Assembly: GCF_002091635.1 (NCBI RefSeq)
Contig: NZ_BDAC01000004.1
Location: 124,001 to 188,000 of the forward strand
Source: Pseudomonas indica NBRC 103045
GTDB taxonomy: Bacteria; Pseudomonadota; Gammaproteobacteria; Pseudomonadales; Pseudomonadaceae
Length of the DNA stretch: 64,000 bases
Reading direction: 5' to 3'
Shown: in pieces, positions 35,704 to 45,347 of the stretch
How positions within the stretch are numbered: the first letter of the stretch is position 1
How the letters are laid out: the number at the start of each line of letters is the position of its first letter
Program-made: the position numbers and the translations under genes
Notes under the pieces: generated by a model
The model's database searches: none
What the model was told of the DNA's origin: nothing
Seen by the model: the letters and a program-made list of their open reading frames with translations, nothing else

Positions 35704-36842
35704 GTCGGCTCCTTGGACTCGGCCTGTGAGGCGTGGCCGGCGAAACGGTTGCAGGCATCGATCACCGCCTCGACGAGGGGCTCGGGCATGCCCGGGTACA
35801 GCGGCAGGCTGAGGACTTCCCCGGCCAGCCGGTCGGCAATGGGCAAGGCATGGGCGGCCAGCTCCGAGTAGGCGGCCTGTCGGTGGATCGGGATCGGGTA
35901 GTGAATCAGGGTCGGAATGCCGCAGGCGTGCAGATGTGCCTGCAGCGCATCGCGCTGGCCGCAGCGCACCACGAACAGGTGCCAGACGTGGGATGCCGCC
36001 GGCTCGCCCGCCTGCGGCAGGCCGATCAGCGGGTTGCGGATGCCCGCCCGGTAGCGCTCCGCCAGGACGCGGCGTTGTTCGGCATCGTCGGCCATGCGCC
36101 GCAGCTTGACCCGCAGCAACGCCGCCTGCAGTTCGTCCAGGCGCGAGTTCACGCCCTTCACCGCGTGCACGTATTTCTCGCTGGAGCCGTAGTTGCGTAG
36201 GCGGCGCACCGCCTCGGCCAGTTGCGCGTCCTGGGTGGTCACCGCACCGGCATCGCCCAGGGCGCCGAGGTTCTTCACCGGGAAGAAGCTGAAGCCCGCC
36301 GCATCGCCCAGCGTGCCCACCGAGCGGCCGGCGGCATCGAAGGCGCCATGCGCCTGGGCGGCGTCCTCGATGAGCAGCAGGCCGTGGCGATCGGCGAGGC
36401 TACGCAGCCGGCCCATGTCGGCCAGCCGCCCGTAGAGGTGCACGGCGATGATCGCCCCGGTGCGCGGGCCGATGGCCGCTTCCACCCGCTGCGGATCGAT
36501 GAGGAAGCTGTCTTCCTCCGGCTCCACCGGCACCGGCACGCAGCCGGCCTCCGTCACGGCCAGGGCGGTGGCCACGAAACTGTTGTCGGGCACGATCACC
36601 TCCGTTCCCTCGGCCAGCCGGCCCAGTTGGCGGTAGGCCTTGAGGATCAGGGTCAGGGCATCCAGGCCGTTGCCCACGCCGATGGCATGGGCGACCCGGC
36701 ACGCCTCGGCGAATTCGCGTTCGAAGGCGTCCACTTCCGGGCCCAGCACGTACCAGCCGGAGCGCAGCACCCGCACGAAGGCGTCGGTCAACTCCGCCTC
36801 GTCGCGTGCATTGAGGGCCTGCAGATCAAGAAAGCGATGCAT
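35694..36842 (-). CDS. fdtB: DegT/DnrJ/EryC1 sugar 3-aminotransferase (FdtB/QdtB-like)
   Basis: A 382-residue PLP aminotransferase. Visible: opening FLDLQALN, the PLP-phosphate contacts [18 protein letters not shown], the Schiff-base Lys in [15 protein letters not shown], and [12 protein letters not shown]. In this context it should aminate the C3 ketone made by the adjacent FdtA-like isomerase. The ATG giving MHRFLDL is preferred; another 9 bases upstream (MTTMHR) is equally in frame, and both lie inside the end of the upstream acetyltransferase gene, so the genes overlap. The last 10 bases overlap the fdtA start. Confidence 0.87.
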   Translation of the reverse strand: MHRFLDLQALNARDEAELTDAFVRVLRSGWYVLGPEVDAFEREFAEACRVAHAIGVGNGLDALTLILKAYRQLGRLAEGTEVIVPDNSFVATALAVTEAGCVPVPVEPEEDSFLIDPQRVEAAIGPRTGAIIAVHLYGRLADMGRLRSLADRHGLLLIEDAAQAHGAFDAAGRSVGTLGDAAGFSFFPVKNLGALGDAGAVTTQDAQLAEAVRRLRNYGSSEKYVHAVKGVNSRLDELQAALLRVKLRRMADDAEQRRVLAERYRAGIRNPLIGLPQAGEPAASHVWHLFVVRCGQRDALQAHLHACGIPTLIHYPIPIHRQAAYSELAAHALPIADRLAGEVLSLPLYPGMPEPLVEAVIDACNRFAGHASQAESKEPTCH

Positions 36843-37308
36843 CGTCGTCATCCAGGTAGCGCACGATCCGTGCAGGATTGCCAAACACCAGCGCCCGTGC
36901 CGGCACGTCCCGGGTCACCACCGCGCCGGCCCCGACCATGGCCCGCTCGCCGATGGTCAGCCCGGGCAGGATCACCGCGCCGGCGCCGATGGAGGCACCA
37001 CGCTCGATGCGCGTCTCGGGGAAGCGTTCCGGCCATTGCCGGGAACGCGGGAAACGGTCGTTGGTGAAGGTGGCGTTCGGCCCGATGAACACGTCGTCGG
37101 CGACCCGCAGCCCATCCCACAACTGCACGCCGCACTTCACCGTGACCCGGTCGCCCACCACCACATCGTTCTCGATGAAGCAGTGCGCGGCGATGTTGCA
37201 ATCGCGGCCGATGCGGGCGCCCGCCAGGATCACCACGAACTGCCAGATCCGCGTGCCCTCGCCGATCGACGGGCTCTGCACGTCCGCCAAGGGGTGGCGC
37301 ATCGTCAT
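36826..37308 (-). CDS. fdtC: Left-handed beta-helix sugar N-acetyltransferase (FdtC/QdtC-like)
   Basis: A 160-residue hexapeptide-repeat protein (isoleucine-patch pattern from [11 protein letters not shown] through [25 protein letters not shown]), closing with [16 protein letters not shown]. This size and motif set fit acetyl-CoA-dependent N-acetyltransferases of nucleotide sugars such as FdtC, QdtC and WlbB. With the isomerase and aminotransferase next to it, it should make dTDP-3-acetamido-3,6-dideoxyhexose. It overlaps the next upstream gene by four bases (ATGA). Confidence 0.85.
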   Translation of the reverse strand: MTMRHPLADVQSPSIGEGTRIWQFVVILAGARIGRDCNIAAHCFIENDVVVGDRVTVKCGVQLWDGLRVADDVFIGPNATFTNDRFPRSRQWPERFPETRIERGASIGAGAVILPGLTIGERAMVGAGAVVTRDVPARALVFGNPARIVRYLDDDDASLS

Positions 37309-38453
37309 GCCATCAGCTCCTTGAGCACCTCGACCACGCGCCGCCCGGCCTGGCCGTCGAACGCGTGGAAGAACTCGTCGATCGCCGCACGCCGGTCCGC
37401 GCCCAGCGGGTCCTCACCCCGACGGAGCTGGTCGAGGAACGCGCCGATGCCAGCGGCATCGCTGGCCGACTGGTAATGGCGGACCACCGCGGCGCCCTCC
37501 TCGTTGAGGCCCAGGCCATCCGGGTTGCAGAGGTAGAGCACCGGCTTGCCGGTGGCCAGGTATTCCATCAGGAAAGAGCCGACATCGCTCATCATCGCCT
37601 CGCTGGCGGCGAAGGCATGTCGATGGTCGGAGCGTTCGTCGACCACCACGCCGCGCTCGCGCAGTTCGTCCTTGAGCGCGGCGATACCCGCCTCGTCGAG
37701 GATGTTCAGGTTGGTCAGCTTCTTCCACAGCAGCGGGTGCGGGCGGAACAGCAACGCCAGGTCGGGGCGGCTGGCGAAGGCGTCGAGGATGTCACCGGCC
37801 AGCCGGTCGAAGGTGGACCAGAGATCGCCATCGAAGGAGAAGTGCGCGTTCCACAGCACCGCGCGACGCTCGCCGATGGCCTCGCGCAGCGCCGGGTCCA
37901 CCGGGAAGTGCGCGAGGTCCACCAGACCATCCATGCGCGGATGACCGGTGACGTGGACATGCCGGGCCCCGCTCGGGCAGTGGCGGACGAACATCTCGCG
38001 CACGCCTTCCGAGCGCACGAACACCGCGCTGGCCCCTGCCGTCACCGGCTGGCCGTACTGGTACACGTAGTTATGCTCGCCGCCGCCCACTTCCAGGCCA
38101 TAGGGGATATAGGCCGTGCAGCGCACGCGCTGACGAAGCCTGGCGAAGCGATAGGCCTCCGGGCGCGTCTCGTCGTAGGGCGAGGTATAGAGCACGGCGT
38201 CCAGCCCCGCCTTGTCCAGGTCGAAGGCATCCCAGGCCACGAACGGCACGCCCATGTCGTTCAGGTGCGCTTCCGACACCTCGCGGCGCCACTGGTAGTC
38301 CTTGTGGATGAACGGCAGCATCACCACGATGACGTCGAGGTCCGCATCGTCGCGGGCGGCCTCCCAGACGCTGCGCACGTTGGCCCAGGATTCGGGCAGT
38401 TGATAGAGGATCGCCAGACGGCGCTTGGCGGGTACGCTTTGGCCGTTACGCAT
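37305..38453 (-). CDS. CDP-glycerol glycerophosphotransferase-like protein
   Basis: A 382-residue GT-B-fold protein. The C-terminal half has [13 protein letters not shown], a late [22 protein letters not shown] that parallels the TagF acidic/Ser motif, and the N-terminal half GHPRMDGL. Members transfer glycerol- or ribitol-phosphate from a CDP donor to a glycan. Next to a cytidylyltransferase-like gene it suggests that a phosphodiester-linked group is added to the flagellar glycan. There is no transmembrane segment. The start at MRNGQS is chosen; a longer start would add 10 residues. Starts within eight bases of the upstream stop. Confidence 0.75.
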   Translation of the reverse strand: MRNGQSVPAKRRLAILYQLPESWANVRSVWEAARDDADLDVIVVMLPFIHKDYQWRREVSEAHLNDMGVPFVAWDAFDLDKAGLDAVLYTSPYDETRPEAYRFARLRQRVRCTAYIPYGLEVGGGEHNYVYQYGQPVTAGASAVFVRSEGVREMFVRHCPSGARHVHVTGHPRMDGLVDLAHFPVDPALREAIGERRAVLWNAHFSFDGDLWSTFDRLAGDILDAFASRPDLALLFRPHPLLWKKLTNLNILDEAGIAALKDELRERGVVVDERSDHRHAFAASEAMMSDVGSFLMEYLATGKPVLYLCNPDGLGLNEEGAAVVRHYQSASDAAGIGAFLDQLRRGEDPLGADRRAAIDEFFHAFDGQAGRRVVEVLKELMA

Positions 38454-39117
38454 GTTCACCCCGCTCTTCCCAGCCACCGGCAATGACCTGGCGCGCCATG
38501 TCCAGGTCGGCGGTGGTATCGATGTCGAAGGCCTTCAGCTCGGCCGCGCGGATCGGCAGGTACGGCTCGATCGCCTGGTAGACGTAGATAGGCTTGTCCA
38601 CCACCAGGCGCGGCTCGATGACGGCGATGCCGGTCCATTCCCAGGTGTGCTGCGGTTCGCGGGTGAAGCTGGTGACCGCCTCGCCGGTGTCGTCCAGCAG
38701 CACGCGCACCCCGTCGCTGGTGGTGTAGCGGGAAATGCCGATCAGTTGTGCATGTTCGTCGGCCGCCGCCATGAAGGCGCGGAAGGATTCCTCTTCCACC
38801 ACGGTGTCGGCATCGATCACCAGGAAGCGCTCCTTCAGGTGCCGCGACACGCGGTGAATGCTCTGCAGGGTGTTGGTCCGGGCATAGTCGGGGTTGCGCA
38901 CGACGATCAGGTCGCGCCGCAGGGACATGGCGTGCTCGATCACGCCCTCCTCCTGGAAGCCCACCACCAGCCAGATGGTTTCCGCCCAGGCCAGGCGCTC
39001 CAGGTGGTAGTCGAGCAACGTGCGGCCACCCACCTCGACCATGCACTTGGGCTTGTTCAGCCCCAGGCGCGAGCCGATGCCGGCGGCGCTGATCACAACA
39101 TGTTTAATAGGCGACAT
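38446..39117 (-). CDS. Nucleotidyltransferase, cytidylyltransferase-like
   Basis: A 223-residue NTP-transferase-3 fold protein. The nucleotide-binding loop AAGIGSRLGLNKPKCMVEVGG is split by its Lys as in LicC and related CTP:phosphocholine or phosphonate cytidylyltransferases; the metal Asp is in VIDADTVVEE. It probably makes a CDP-activated alcohol phosphate or a nucleotide sugar. P. aeruginosa b-type flagellin islands also pair a nucleotidyltransferase with a HAD phosphatase (PA1089-PA1090). Its start lies 25 bases inside the upstream HAD gene. Confidence 0.8.
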   Translation of the reverse strand: MSPIKHVVISAAGIGSRLGLNKPKCMVEVGGRTLLDYHLERLAWAETIWLVVGFQEEGVIEHAMSLRRDLIVVRNPDYARTNTLQSIHRVSRHLKERFLVIDADTVVEEESFRAFMAAADEHAQLIGISRYTTSDGVRVLLDDTGEAVTSFTREPQHTWEWTGIAVIEPRLVVDKPIYVYQAIEPYLPIRAAELKAFDIDTTADLDMARQVIAGGWEERGEHA

Positions 39118-39701
39118 AGGGCATTCCCGTCGTTGATCACAAAATCGCTCAGCTTGACCAGCAGGCGATTGGGCGAGTGGGTACCACCGAAAGCGATGCG
39201 CCAGTCGGCGGCTTCGAACATGGGCACGTCGTTCATGCCGTCGCCGACGGCGATGATCCGCTCGAAGCGGTCGCGCAGGCTGCTGACGGCGTCGCCCTTG
39301 TGCAGGATGTGCGCGATGCCGTCGAGGCGGCCGTCGTCCAGGCGCGCGGTGGAGGTGAAGCTCTGGATGCCGAGGCGGTCGAGTACCGGCTTGACCCAGA
39401 TGTCCAGGTTGCCGGTGACCACGAAGCACTGCTCCGGCCGGCTGGCGATGAAGTCGAGGATATGGCGGTCGAATTCCACCTGTTCGGACAGCGCGGCGTG
39501 AATCCAGTCCAGCTTGGCATCGCGCAGCAGGCGGACACGCAGCTTGAAGGATTTGTCGAAAGGCAGCACGCCGCTGATCGTGGCTTCGGTGAGGACGGAT
39601 ATCTCGTCTTCGAGCCCGACGGAGGACGCGATCAGCGGCAACAGCTCCTGACGGGTCAGGGTTCCGTCGAGGTCGAAGCAGTAGGCAGTGGTCATGGACA
39701 T
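39093..39701 (-). CDS. HAD-superfamily phosphatase, SerB-like
   Basis: A 202-residue HAD hydrolase: motif I FDLDGTLT (nucleophile Asp), motif II VVTGN, motif III Lys region KGDAV, and motif IV GDGMNDVPMFEAADW. It resembles phosphoserine phosphatase-type enzymes. In this operon it may dephosphorylate a precursor of the activated group made with the adjacent nucleotidyltransferase. The start overlaps the upstream stop by one base (TGATG). Confidence 0.83.
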   Translation of the reverse strand: MSMTTAYCFDLDGTLTRQELLPLIASSVGLEDEISVLTEATISGVLPFDKSFKLRVRLLRDAKLDWIHAALSEQVEFDRHILDFIASRPEQCFVVTGNLDIWVKPVLDRLGIQSFTSTARLDDGRLDGIAHILHKGDAVSSLRDRFERIIAVGDGMNDVPMFEAADWRIAFGGTHSPNRLLVKLSDFVINDGNALCRLLNML

Positions 39702-40459
39702 CAGCCCTTTTGCAGGATGGTGTAGTACTGGCGCGTCTCGGCACGCTTTTCCAGGTTGTCCGGGAACAGGAACTCGGCGATCCGGACGCTGAAGCGGCCG
39801 GGCTCCAGGGCCTGTTCCAGCAACCGGTCGAGTTCGTCGATGGTCCGGTAGATCGCCGAATACTCCTGTCCCAGCTCGTTGGAGTAGAAGCGATCCAGGG
39901 TGAAGCGCTCGCTCACCCCGACCGGCTCGCGCAGGTAGATGCGCCCGCCCGGCGCGCAGAGGCGCCCGGCGTCGGCCAGGACCTTCACGCAGTCTTCGTC
40001 GTTCAGGTAGATCAGCAACCCGGAGATGATCACCAGGTCGTAGGGCGGCGGGACGACCAGGGCGTCCGGCTCGATGGCGATGGCGGACATCACCTGGAAG
40101 CGCAGGTCGGGCTTGCCACGCCGCACCGCCTCGGCTTGCGCCTTCTCGATCAGCGAGGCGGCGAAGTCGATGCCCAGGTATTCGGCGTCGGGGGTGTGGT
40201 CGTGGAGGAACCAGCCCCAGCGACCGATGCCGCAGCCGATGTCGAGGATGCGGCTGCCGGCAGCCAGGCGCAGTTGCGGCGCCAGCACCCGCTTCTCTGC
40301 CTGGTCGCGTTGTTCGACCAGCGCCGGATCGTTGTCCTGGTACATGGTCGTGCTGAGCGCGGACGCGTATTCCCGCTTGCCGCGCGCATCGAAGAAGGCT
40401 TGGGTCGCGCTGTAATCGATATCGATCCGCGCCCCTTTCACTCGGCCCCGGGTGCTCAT
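39701..40459 (-). CDS. SAM-dependent methyltransferase, first gene of the island
   Basis: A 252-residue class-I methyltransferase. SAM motif I is ILDIGCGIGRWGWF, followed by YLGIDFAASLIE and a post-II YDLVIISGLLIYL. In flagellar islands such enzymes O- or N-methylate a sugar. The start at MSTRGRV is chosen because GGGAG lies 5 bases upstream; the first in-frame ATG 24 bases earlier has no such site. It opens the eight-gene island; the 134 bases between it and flgL contain the flgL terminator hairpin but no promoter I could recognise. Confidence 0.82.
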   Translation of the reverse strand: MSTRGRVKGARIDIDYSATQAFFDARGKREYASALSTTMYQDNDPALVEQRDQAEKRVLAPQLRLAAGSRILDIGCGIGRWGWFLHDHTPDAEYLGIDFAASLIEKAQAEAVRRGKPDLRFQVMSAIAIEPDALVVPPPYDLVIISGLLIYLNDEDCVKVLADAGRLCAPGGRIYLREPVGVSERFTLDRFYSNELGQEYSAIYRTIDELDRLLEQALEPGRFSVRIAEFLFPDNLEKRAETRQYYTILQKG

Positions 40460-40559
40460 GGTCTCCCCCGTAGATAGGTACATGCCAGAAGCGCAGCCAA
40501 GGATCGGGCCCGCGTCAAGCTTCCGGCGTTACGAGAGGGATAAGCAAAAGGTCAGCCAA

Positions 40560-40581
40560 CCACGGCAAGAGCCCGCCGTGG
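40560..40581 (-). terminator. Terminator after flgL
   Basis: CCACGGC pairs with GCCGTGG (7-bp stem, 8-base loop) 13 bases past the flgL stop on the minus strand, followed after ten bases by a CTTTTG stretch. It probably ends the flgFGHIJKL operon before the glycosylation island. Confidence 0.6.
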
Positions 40582-40593
40582 CGGCCCGGAGCG

Positions 40594-42138
40594 CTACATC
40601 TTGTTGAACAGCGACAGCGAGGAAATCCTCACGTAGCTCTGCTGCGCCGCCTCCAGTACCACCGACTGCAACGACAGCCGCGACAGGGCTTCGGCATAGT
40701 CGAGGTCCTGCAGACCGGACTTGATGCTGGTGTTGATCAGGCTCAGGTCTTCGTTGCTGGTTTCCGTGGATTCGACCACGTTCAGGCGCGCGCCGATCTC
40801 GCCGCGCGCCTTGAGCACCGTGGCCTGGCCGTTGTCCAGGTTGATCAGCGAGGCGGCCACCGCGTCGCGCACGTCGAGGCTGCCCTGGGGCGAGTCGGGC
40901 GCGCTTTCCAGCACCTTGCGCAGGGCGGCGATGGTGTTGAGGATGCCCTGCTTCTCGCTGGAGTCGCCGCCGCTCATATCGAAGCTGTCGCCATCGGCCG
41001 GCAGGCTGTCGAAACGCAGGCTGAGGCCGAAGGCATCGGCCACCAGCGGCAGGTTGCCGCTCACCGTCTGGGTGGTGCCCGACGGGGTCAAGGTGAGGTC
41101 GAAGCTGGACGGCGAGCCGCCCACCACGTTGCTCACGCTGATCGTGCCGGTGCCGTTGGTCAGGCCCTGCCAGGTGGATAGGTCGCTGATGGCGACGGCG
41201 CCCAGGGCGGAGCTGGTGGTTTGCACGGCAACCGCCTGGCGGGTCGGCATGACGGTAAAGCGTTCGCCGGTGGCCTTGGGCGTTTCCGCCGCCTGGCCGT
41301 CCAGGTAGAAGCTCAGGCCGGCAACGACGATGCGGTCGCCTTCGCCGGGGTCGCCGTCCATGCGCCCTTCCAGCAGCGGCGCGGCAGTGCCGTCCCAGGG
41401 GTGGGCATAGACGCGGTAGACATCACGCTCGGCGGTGTCGAACACCACTTCGATGGCGCCGGAGGGGTTGCTCTGCTGGAAGGCGTTGTAGGCGATCTCG
41501 TCGGCCACCACCGCCTCGCCGATGCTCAGGGTCGAGCCAGCCACGGTCTGGCTGCTGGTCTGCAGGCGGGCGGCGTTGGTGACGTTGTCGAAGATCGCCT
41601 TGCCGTTGTCGGTGATCGCGATCTGCTGCGAACCGGCGATCTGGATCTTGCGCTGGCCTTCGTCGCCGACGTAGCTGTAGCCGCCGTCGGCATTGCGGAT
41701 GAACGGCTGGGTCTTGCCCTGGAAGCCGCCGAACAGGTACTCGCCCCGGGCGTTCTTGCTGTTCATCAGGCTGAGCAGCTCTTCCTCGCGCTCCTTCAGC
41801 TCGGCGGCGATCGCCTGGCGCTCGTTCATGCCCAGGGCGCCGTTGCCGGCCTGTACGGCCAGTTCGCGGACCCGGTCCATGACCACGCCGACGCTGTTCA
41901 GCACACTTTCTTCCTGGGTCAGACTGTTCTTCGCCGCCGTCAGGTTTCCGGCGTACTGGCCCAGTGCGGCCTGTTCCTGCTCCAGTTGCAGCAGGCGCAC
42001 CGCCGCCACCGGGTCGTCCGCCGGGGTGAGAATCTTCTTGCCCGAACTGATCTGTTCCTGGGTCCGGGTGATGTTCGAATAGTTGCGCTGGATGCCGCTG
42101 ACACCGTTGTTGAACGCCTGGATGGTCGAGATGCGCAT
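40594..42138 (-). CDS. flgL: Flagellar hook-filament junction protein FlgL
   Basis: A 514-residue flagellin-like protein. The N-terminal helix (MRISTIQAFNN, then TRTQEQISSGKKILTPADDPVAA) and the C-terminal helix (SALQSV-type end, here SLQSVVLEAAQQSYVRISSLSLFNKM in pieces) are the conserved coiled-coil parts; the middle is a variable beta domain. It joins hook to filament together with FlgK. It is longer than many FlgL proteins (around 300-440 residues), the surplus lying in the exposed middle region. It is the last gene of flgFGHIJKL. Confidence 0.95.
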   Translation of the reverse strand: MRISTIQAFNNGVSGIQRNYSNITRTQEQISSGKKILTPADDPVAAVRLLQLEQEQAALGQYAGNLTAAKNSLTQEESVLNSVGVVMDRVRELAVQAGNGALGMNERQAIAAELKEREEELLSLMNSKNARGEYLFGGFQGKTQPFIRNADGGYSYVGDEGQRKIQIAGSQQIAITDNGKAIFDNVTNAARLQTSSQTVAGSTLSIGEAVVADEIAYNAFQQSNPSGAIEVVFDTAERDVYRVYAHPWDGTAAPLLEGRMDGDPGEGDRIVVAGLSFYLDGQAAETPKATGERFTVMPTRQAVAVQTTSSALGAVAISDLSTWQGLTNGTGTISVSNVVGGSPSSFDLTLTPSGTTQTVSGNLPLVADAFGLSLRFDSLPADGDSFDMSGGDSSEKQGILNTIAALRKVLESAPDSPQGSLDVRDAVAASLINLDNGQATVLKARGEIGARLNVVESTETSNEDLSLINTSIKSGLQDLDYAEALSRLSLQSVVLEAAQQSYVRISSLSLFNKM

Positions 42139-42144
42139 GGCTGC

Positions 42145-44160
42145 TTACCGGAATGTACTGATCAGGGTATCGAACAAAGACCGCGCAACTTGAATGACCT
42201 GGGCCGAAGCGTTGTAGTACTGCTCGAACTGGATCAGCTTGGCCGCCTCTTCGTCCAGGCTCACGCCGGACAGCGAATCGCGGTTGTCCTGGGCCTGCTT
42301 GAGCAGCGCGGTGGTCGCTTCGCTGTCGACCCGCGATTGCGCGGTCAGGGTGCCGACCCGTTCGACCAGCTCGCCGTAGCCGTCGCTGAACGACGCCCCG
42401 GAGTTGGCGATCGGGTTGCCGGCGGTGTCGTAGCTCACGCCCACCACCGCCTTGTTCTGCAGGTCCACCAGTTTCAGGCCGTTGCGGTTGTCCGAGACCC
42501 CGCTCTGGTTGTAGGCCAGGGTGAAGGTGTCGCCGGTCGAGGGCACGCCGCTGACGGTGAATTCGTAGCTGTAGGTCTCGTTGCTCACCGGATCGGTGTA
42601 GTCCAGGCGCAGGTTGTTGGTCTGCCCGCTGGTCAGGCCGGTGGTCGAGGGCGACACGTAGCTGAGCGTGGCCCCCGCCGGCAGCGTGCCGGTCAGGGTG
42701 CCGCTGGTGCCGTCGTAGGTCAGGGTCAGGCCGCTGCTGCCGAACAGGCGGTCCAGGTCCGCCGTGAGAATCGGCGACGGGCCGCTGCTCAGGCTCGGCT
42801 GGCCGATGGCGCCGGTACCGCGGTTCTGGGTGTTGATGGCCGCGCGGGCCGAGGCGGCGAACGCCAGTTGGTCGGCCTGGTCGAGCACCTTCTCGATGCT
42901 CGCCGCGCCGCGCCGGGTGGGCATCAGGGTCACGCTGCTGCCGGCCGCCGGCGCAACGGCAAAGCTCACCGAGAAGCCCTCGTCGCCGATCACCAGCGGG
43001 TCCGCCGCGGTGCCGCTGCCGGTCACCGGGATCACTGCGTTGTCGGAAAGCCGGCGCACGCTGTAGTTGGTGCCGTCGTAATCCAGGCGGTAGTCGCTGG
43101 TGGTCAGCCGCGAAGTATCGTCGATGCGCACATCGGCGCCGGTGGGATAGCTGCGCAGGGCCATCAGGTCCGGCGAGTTGATGTCCTTGAACAGGTTGGT
43201 GCCGACGTTGCCCTTCAGATCGATGCCCTGGCCGAGCTGCTTGTTGACCTCATCGCTGATGGACAGCGCCAGGCGGCCGAGGGAGTTGAAGGTCGGGTCG
43301 AGGACTTCGCTGCGATAGCGCAGCAGACCGCCCATCTCGCCGCCGCTGATCTGCGAGGTGATCGACTGGCGCGAGCCGCCGCTGACGAACTCCACCTGCA
43401 TGCGCAGCGGGTCCTGGGGGCTGGGGGTCACCGCCAGGGTGTTGGCCTTGGCGCCCACCACCAACGGCTGGCCGGTGCCGACGAAAACGTTCAGCGAGCC
43501 GCCATCCTGCTCCACCACCTGCACCCCGATCAGGGTGGACAACTGGCGCACCACCTCTTCACGGGCGTCGAGCAGGTCGTTGGGCTCCTGGCCGGTGGCC
43601 TTCATCGAGCTGATCGCATCGTTGTACTGGGCGACTGAGGTCGCCAGGCGGTTGACCTGGTCGGCGATCGAGCCCATTTGCTTGTTGATGTACTGGTTCT
43701 GCTGGTCGATGCGCTCGTAGACGGTGTTGAAGCGCTTGGCCAGACCCTCGGCCTCGGACAGCACCAGTTGCCGGGCCGGCACGTCGGCGGGCGACTCGAC
43801 GGAGGTCTGCAGGGCGGCGAAGAATTTCTGCAGCGATGGGCTGATGCCGGTCACGCTGCCGGCCAGCAGCGCGTCCATCTGGTCGATCTGGCCCTTATAG
43901 GCGGCCACGTCGCTGGCCACCACGGTGTTGTTGCGCACCTGGGCGGTGAGGAATTCGCTGGCCAGGCGGCGCACGTCGTTCACCGTCGCGCCCGAGCCGA
44001 TGTAGCCAGCACCGCTGAATTGCGGCACACGGGTGCCCTGGACGGTTTCCTGGCGCGAATAGCCGGCCGTGTTCACGTTACTGATGTTGTGACCGGTGAC
44101 CGTCAGCGAGGTCTGGCTGGTACGCAGCCCGGACAGCCCGATGTTCAGCAAGTCAGCCAT
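42145..44160 (-). CDS. flgK: Flagellar hook-associated protein 1, FlgK
   Basis: A 671-residue junction protein. The start MADLLNIGLSGLRTSQ and the rod/hook motif TGHNISNVNTAGYSRQE are typical, as is the C-terminal helix (GVSLDEEAAKLIQFEQYYNASAQVIQV). The length is close to P. aeruginosa FlgK. It sits between hook and FlgL and is exported by the flagellar type III system. It lies six bases from flgL and seven from flgJ, so cotranscription is certain. Confidence 0.97.
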   Translation of the reverse strand: MADLLNIGLSGLRTSQTSLTVTGHNISNVNTAGYSRQETVQGTRVPQFSGAGYIGSGATVNDVRRLASEFLTAQVRNNTVVASDVAAYKGQIDQMDALLAGSVTGISPSLQKFFAALQTSVESPADVPARQLVLSEAEGLAKRFNTVYERIDQQNQYINKQMGSIADQVNRLATSVAQYNDAISSMKATGQEPNDLLDAREEVVRQLSTLIGVQVVEQDGGSLNVFVGTGQPLVVGAKANTLAVTPSPQDPLRMQVEFVSGGSRQSITSQISGGEMGGLLRYRSEVLDPTFNSLGRLALSISDEVNKQLGQGIDLKGNVGTNLFKDINSPDLMALRSYPTGADVRIDDTSRLTTSDYRLDYDGTNYSVRRLSDNAVIPVTGSGTAADPLVIGDEGFSVSFAVAPAAGSSVTLMPTRRGAASIEKVLDQADQLAFAASARAAINTQNRGTGAIGQPSLSSGPSPILTADLDRLFGSSGLTLTYDGTSGTLTGTLPAGATLSYVSPSTTGLTSGQTNNLRLDYTDPVSNETYSYEFTVSGVPSTGDTFTLAYNQSGVSDNRNGLKLVDLQNKAVVGVSYDTAGNPIANSGASFSDGYGELVERVGTLTAQSRVDSEATTALLKQAQDNRDSLSGVSLDEEAAKLIQFEQYYNASAQVIQVARSLFDTLISTFR

Positions 44161-44167
44161 GATTCAC

Positions 44168-45337
44168 TCAGCTCCTGGTGATGCCGCCGTCGGCAGCCGC
44201 GATGGTCTGGTAGGTCTGCATCTGCCGGGCGATCTGGGAAATCTTGCGGGCATACTGCGGGTCGGTGGCGTAACCGGCACGCTGCAGCTCACGCACGTAC
44301 TGGTCGGAGTTGTCCGCGGCGTTCAGGGCCTTTTCGTAGCGGCCGTTGCTCTGCAGGAAGCTCACGTAATCGTTGAAGCTGTGCTCGAAGGAGTCGTAAG
44401 CGCGGAACGCCGCGACCTCCTTCACCGGCTTGCCGTTGTAGTACTCGCGGGTCACCACCCGTGCCGACTCGCCGTCCCAGCTGCCATGGGCCTTGATGCC
44501 GAACAGGTTGTGGCTGCTGGAACCATCCTGCTGGCGGATGATCGACTTGCCCCAGCCGGTTTCCAGCGCGGCCTGGGCCACCAGGTAGCGCGGGTCGACG
44601 CCGATCTTCGCGGCGGCCTTCTCCGCCATCGGCAGCATGGTGGCGACGAACTCCTCGGGCGAGGAGAACGCCGCCTTGCCGGGTGCCAGCGGCGGCTGGG
44701 CCAGGCGGCGGCCGGCGAAGGCATCGCTGCCGTTCACGCTCAGGCTCTTGTCCGCGGGCGCGGCGAATGCCTGGGCCGGAACCCAATCGGCGCCGGCCAG
44801 CGGCTGCCCTTCCGCGGCGGTGGCGGACGGCACGATGCCGGCCAGCAGGCGGTCGGTGAGCTTGCCCGGCAGCGCCAGGCGACGCTGGTTGAGCAGCGAG
44901 GAGTCGTCGCGCTTGCTGTCCACCGCCGGAAGGTTGACGTTCCTGGCCGAGGTGGCGGCCGTCGTCTCGCCGGTCTGGGCGAACGGATTGGGGCGTGCGT
45001 CGGCCTGCCGGGTCTTCGACAACTGGCGCACCAGCACGTCGGCCAGGCCGATGCCCTGTTCCTTGGACAGGGTCACGGCCAGCTGCTGGTCGTGCATGTC
45101 CTGGTAGGTCTTGGTCTCGCTGCTGTTCATGTAGTTGCCCTCGGCGAACACTTCGTTCGCCGAGCGCATGGCCTTGAGCATCTGGTTGAGGAACAGCGAC
45201 TCGAACTCCTGGGCCACCTTGCGGATGTTGCCCTCGCTGTCACGGTCCTTCCCCACCTTCAACTGGTTGAGGCGGTTCAGGTCGGTGTAGGAGCCGCTGT
45301 CGGGCGTCGAGCCCGGGGCGAAGAGTCGAGTGTCCAT
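44168..45337 (-). CDS. flgJ: Flagellar rod assembly protein and peptidoglycan hydrolase FlgJ
   Basis: A 389-residue two-domain protein. The N-terminal rod-scaffolding domain (FESLFLNQMLKAMRSAN) is followed by a low-complexity linker (about 110-230) and a C-terminal glucosaminidase domain (LVAQAALETGWGKS, HNLFGIKAHGSWDG, FRAYDSFEHSFNDYVSFL). The Glu in ALETGWG is the expected catalytic residue. It opens a gap in the peptidoglycan for the growing rod. Spacing to flgI is 10 bases. Confidence 0.96.
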   Translation of the reverse strand: MDTRLFAPGSTPDSGSYTDLNRLNQLKVGKDRDSEGNIRKVAQEFESLFLNQMLKAMRSANEVFAEGNYMNSSETKTYQDMHDQQLAVTLSKEQGIGLADVLVRQLSKTRQADARPNPFAQTGETTAATSARNVNLPAVDSKRDDSSLLNQRRLALPGKLTDRLLAGIVPSATAAEGQPLAGADWVPAQAFAAPADKSLSVNGSDAFAGRRLAQPPLAPGKAAFSSPEEFVATMLPMAEKAAAKIGVDPRYLVAQAALETGWGKSIIRQQDGSSSHNLFGIKAHGSWDGESARVVTREYYNGKPVKEVAAFRAYDSFEHSFNDYVSFLQSNGRYEKALNAADNSDQYVRELQRAGYATDPQYARKISQIARQMQTYQTIAAADGGITRS

Positions 45338-45347
45338 GGCCGTTCCC

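Noticed and set aside
40484-40559. Possible sigma-54 promoter before the glycosylation island
   Set aside because: TTGGCTGCGCTTCTGGC has GG but no GC at the required 10-base spacing, so it is not a -24/-12 element.
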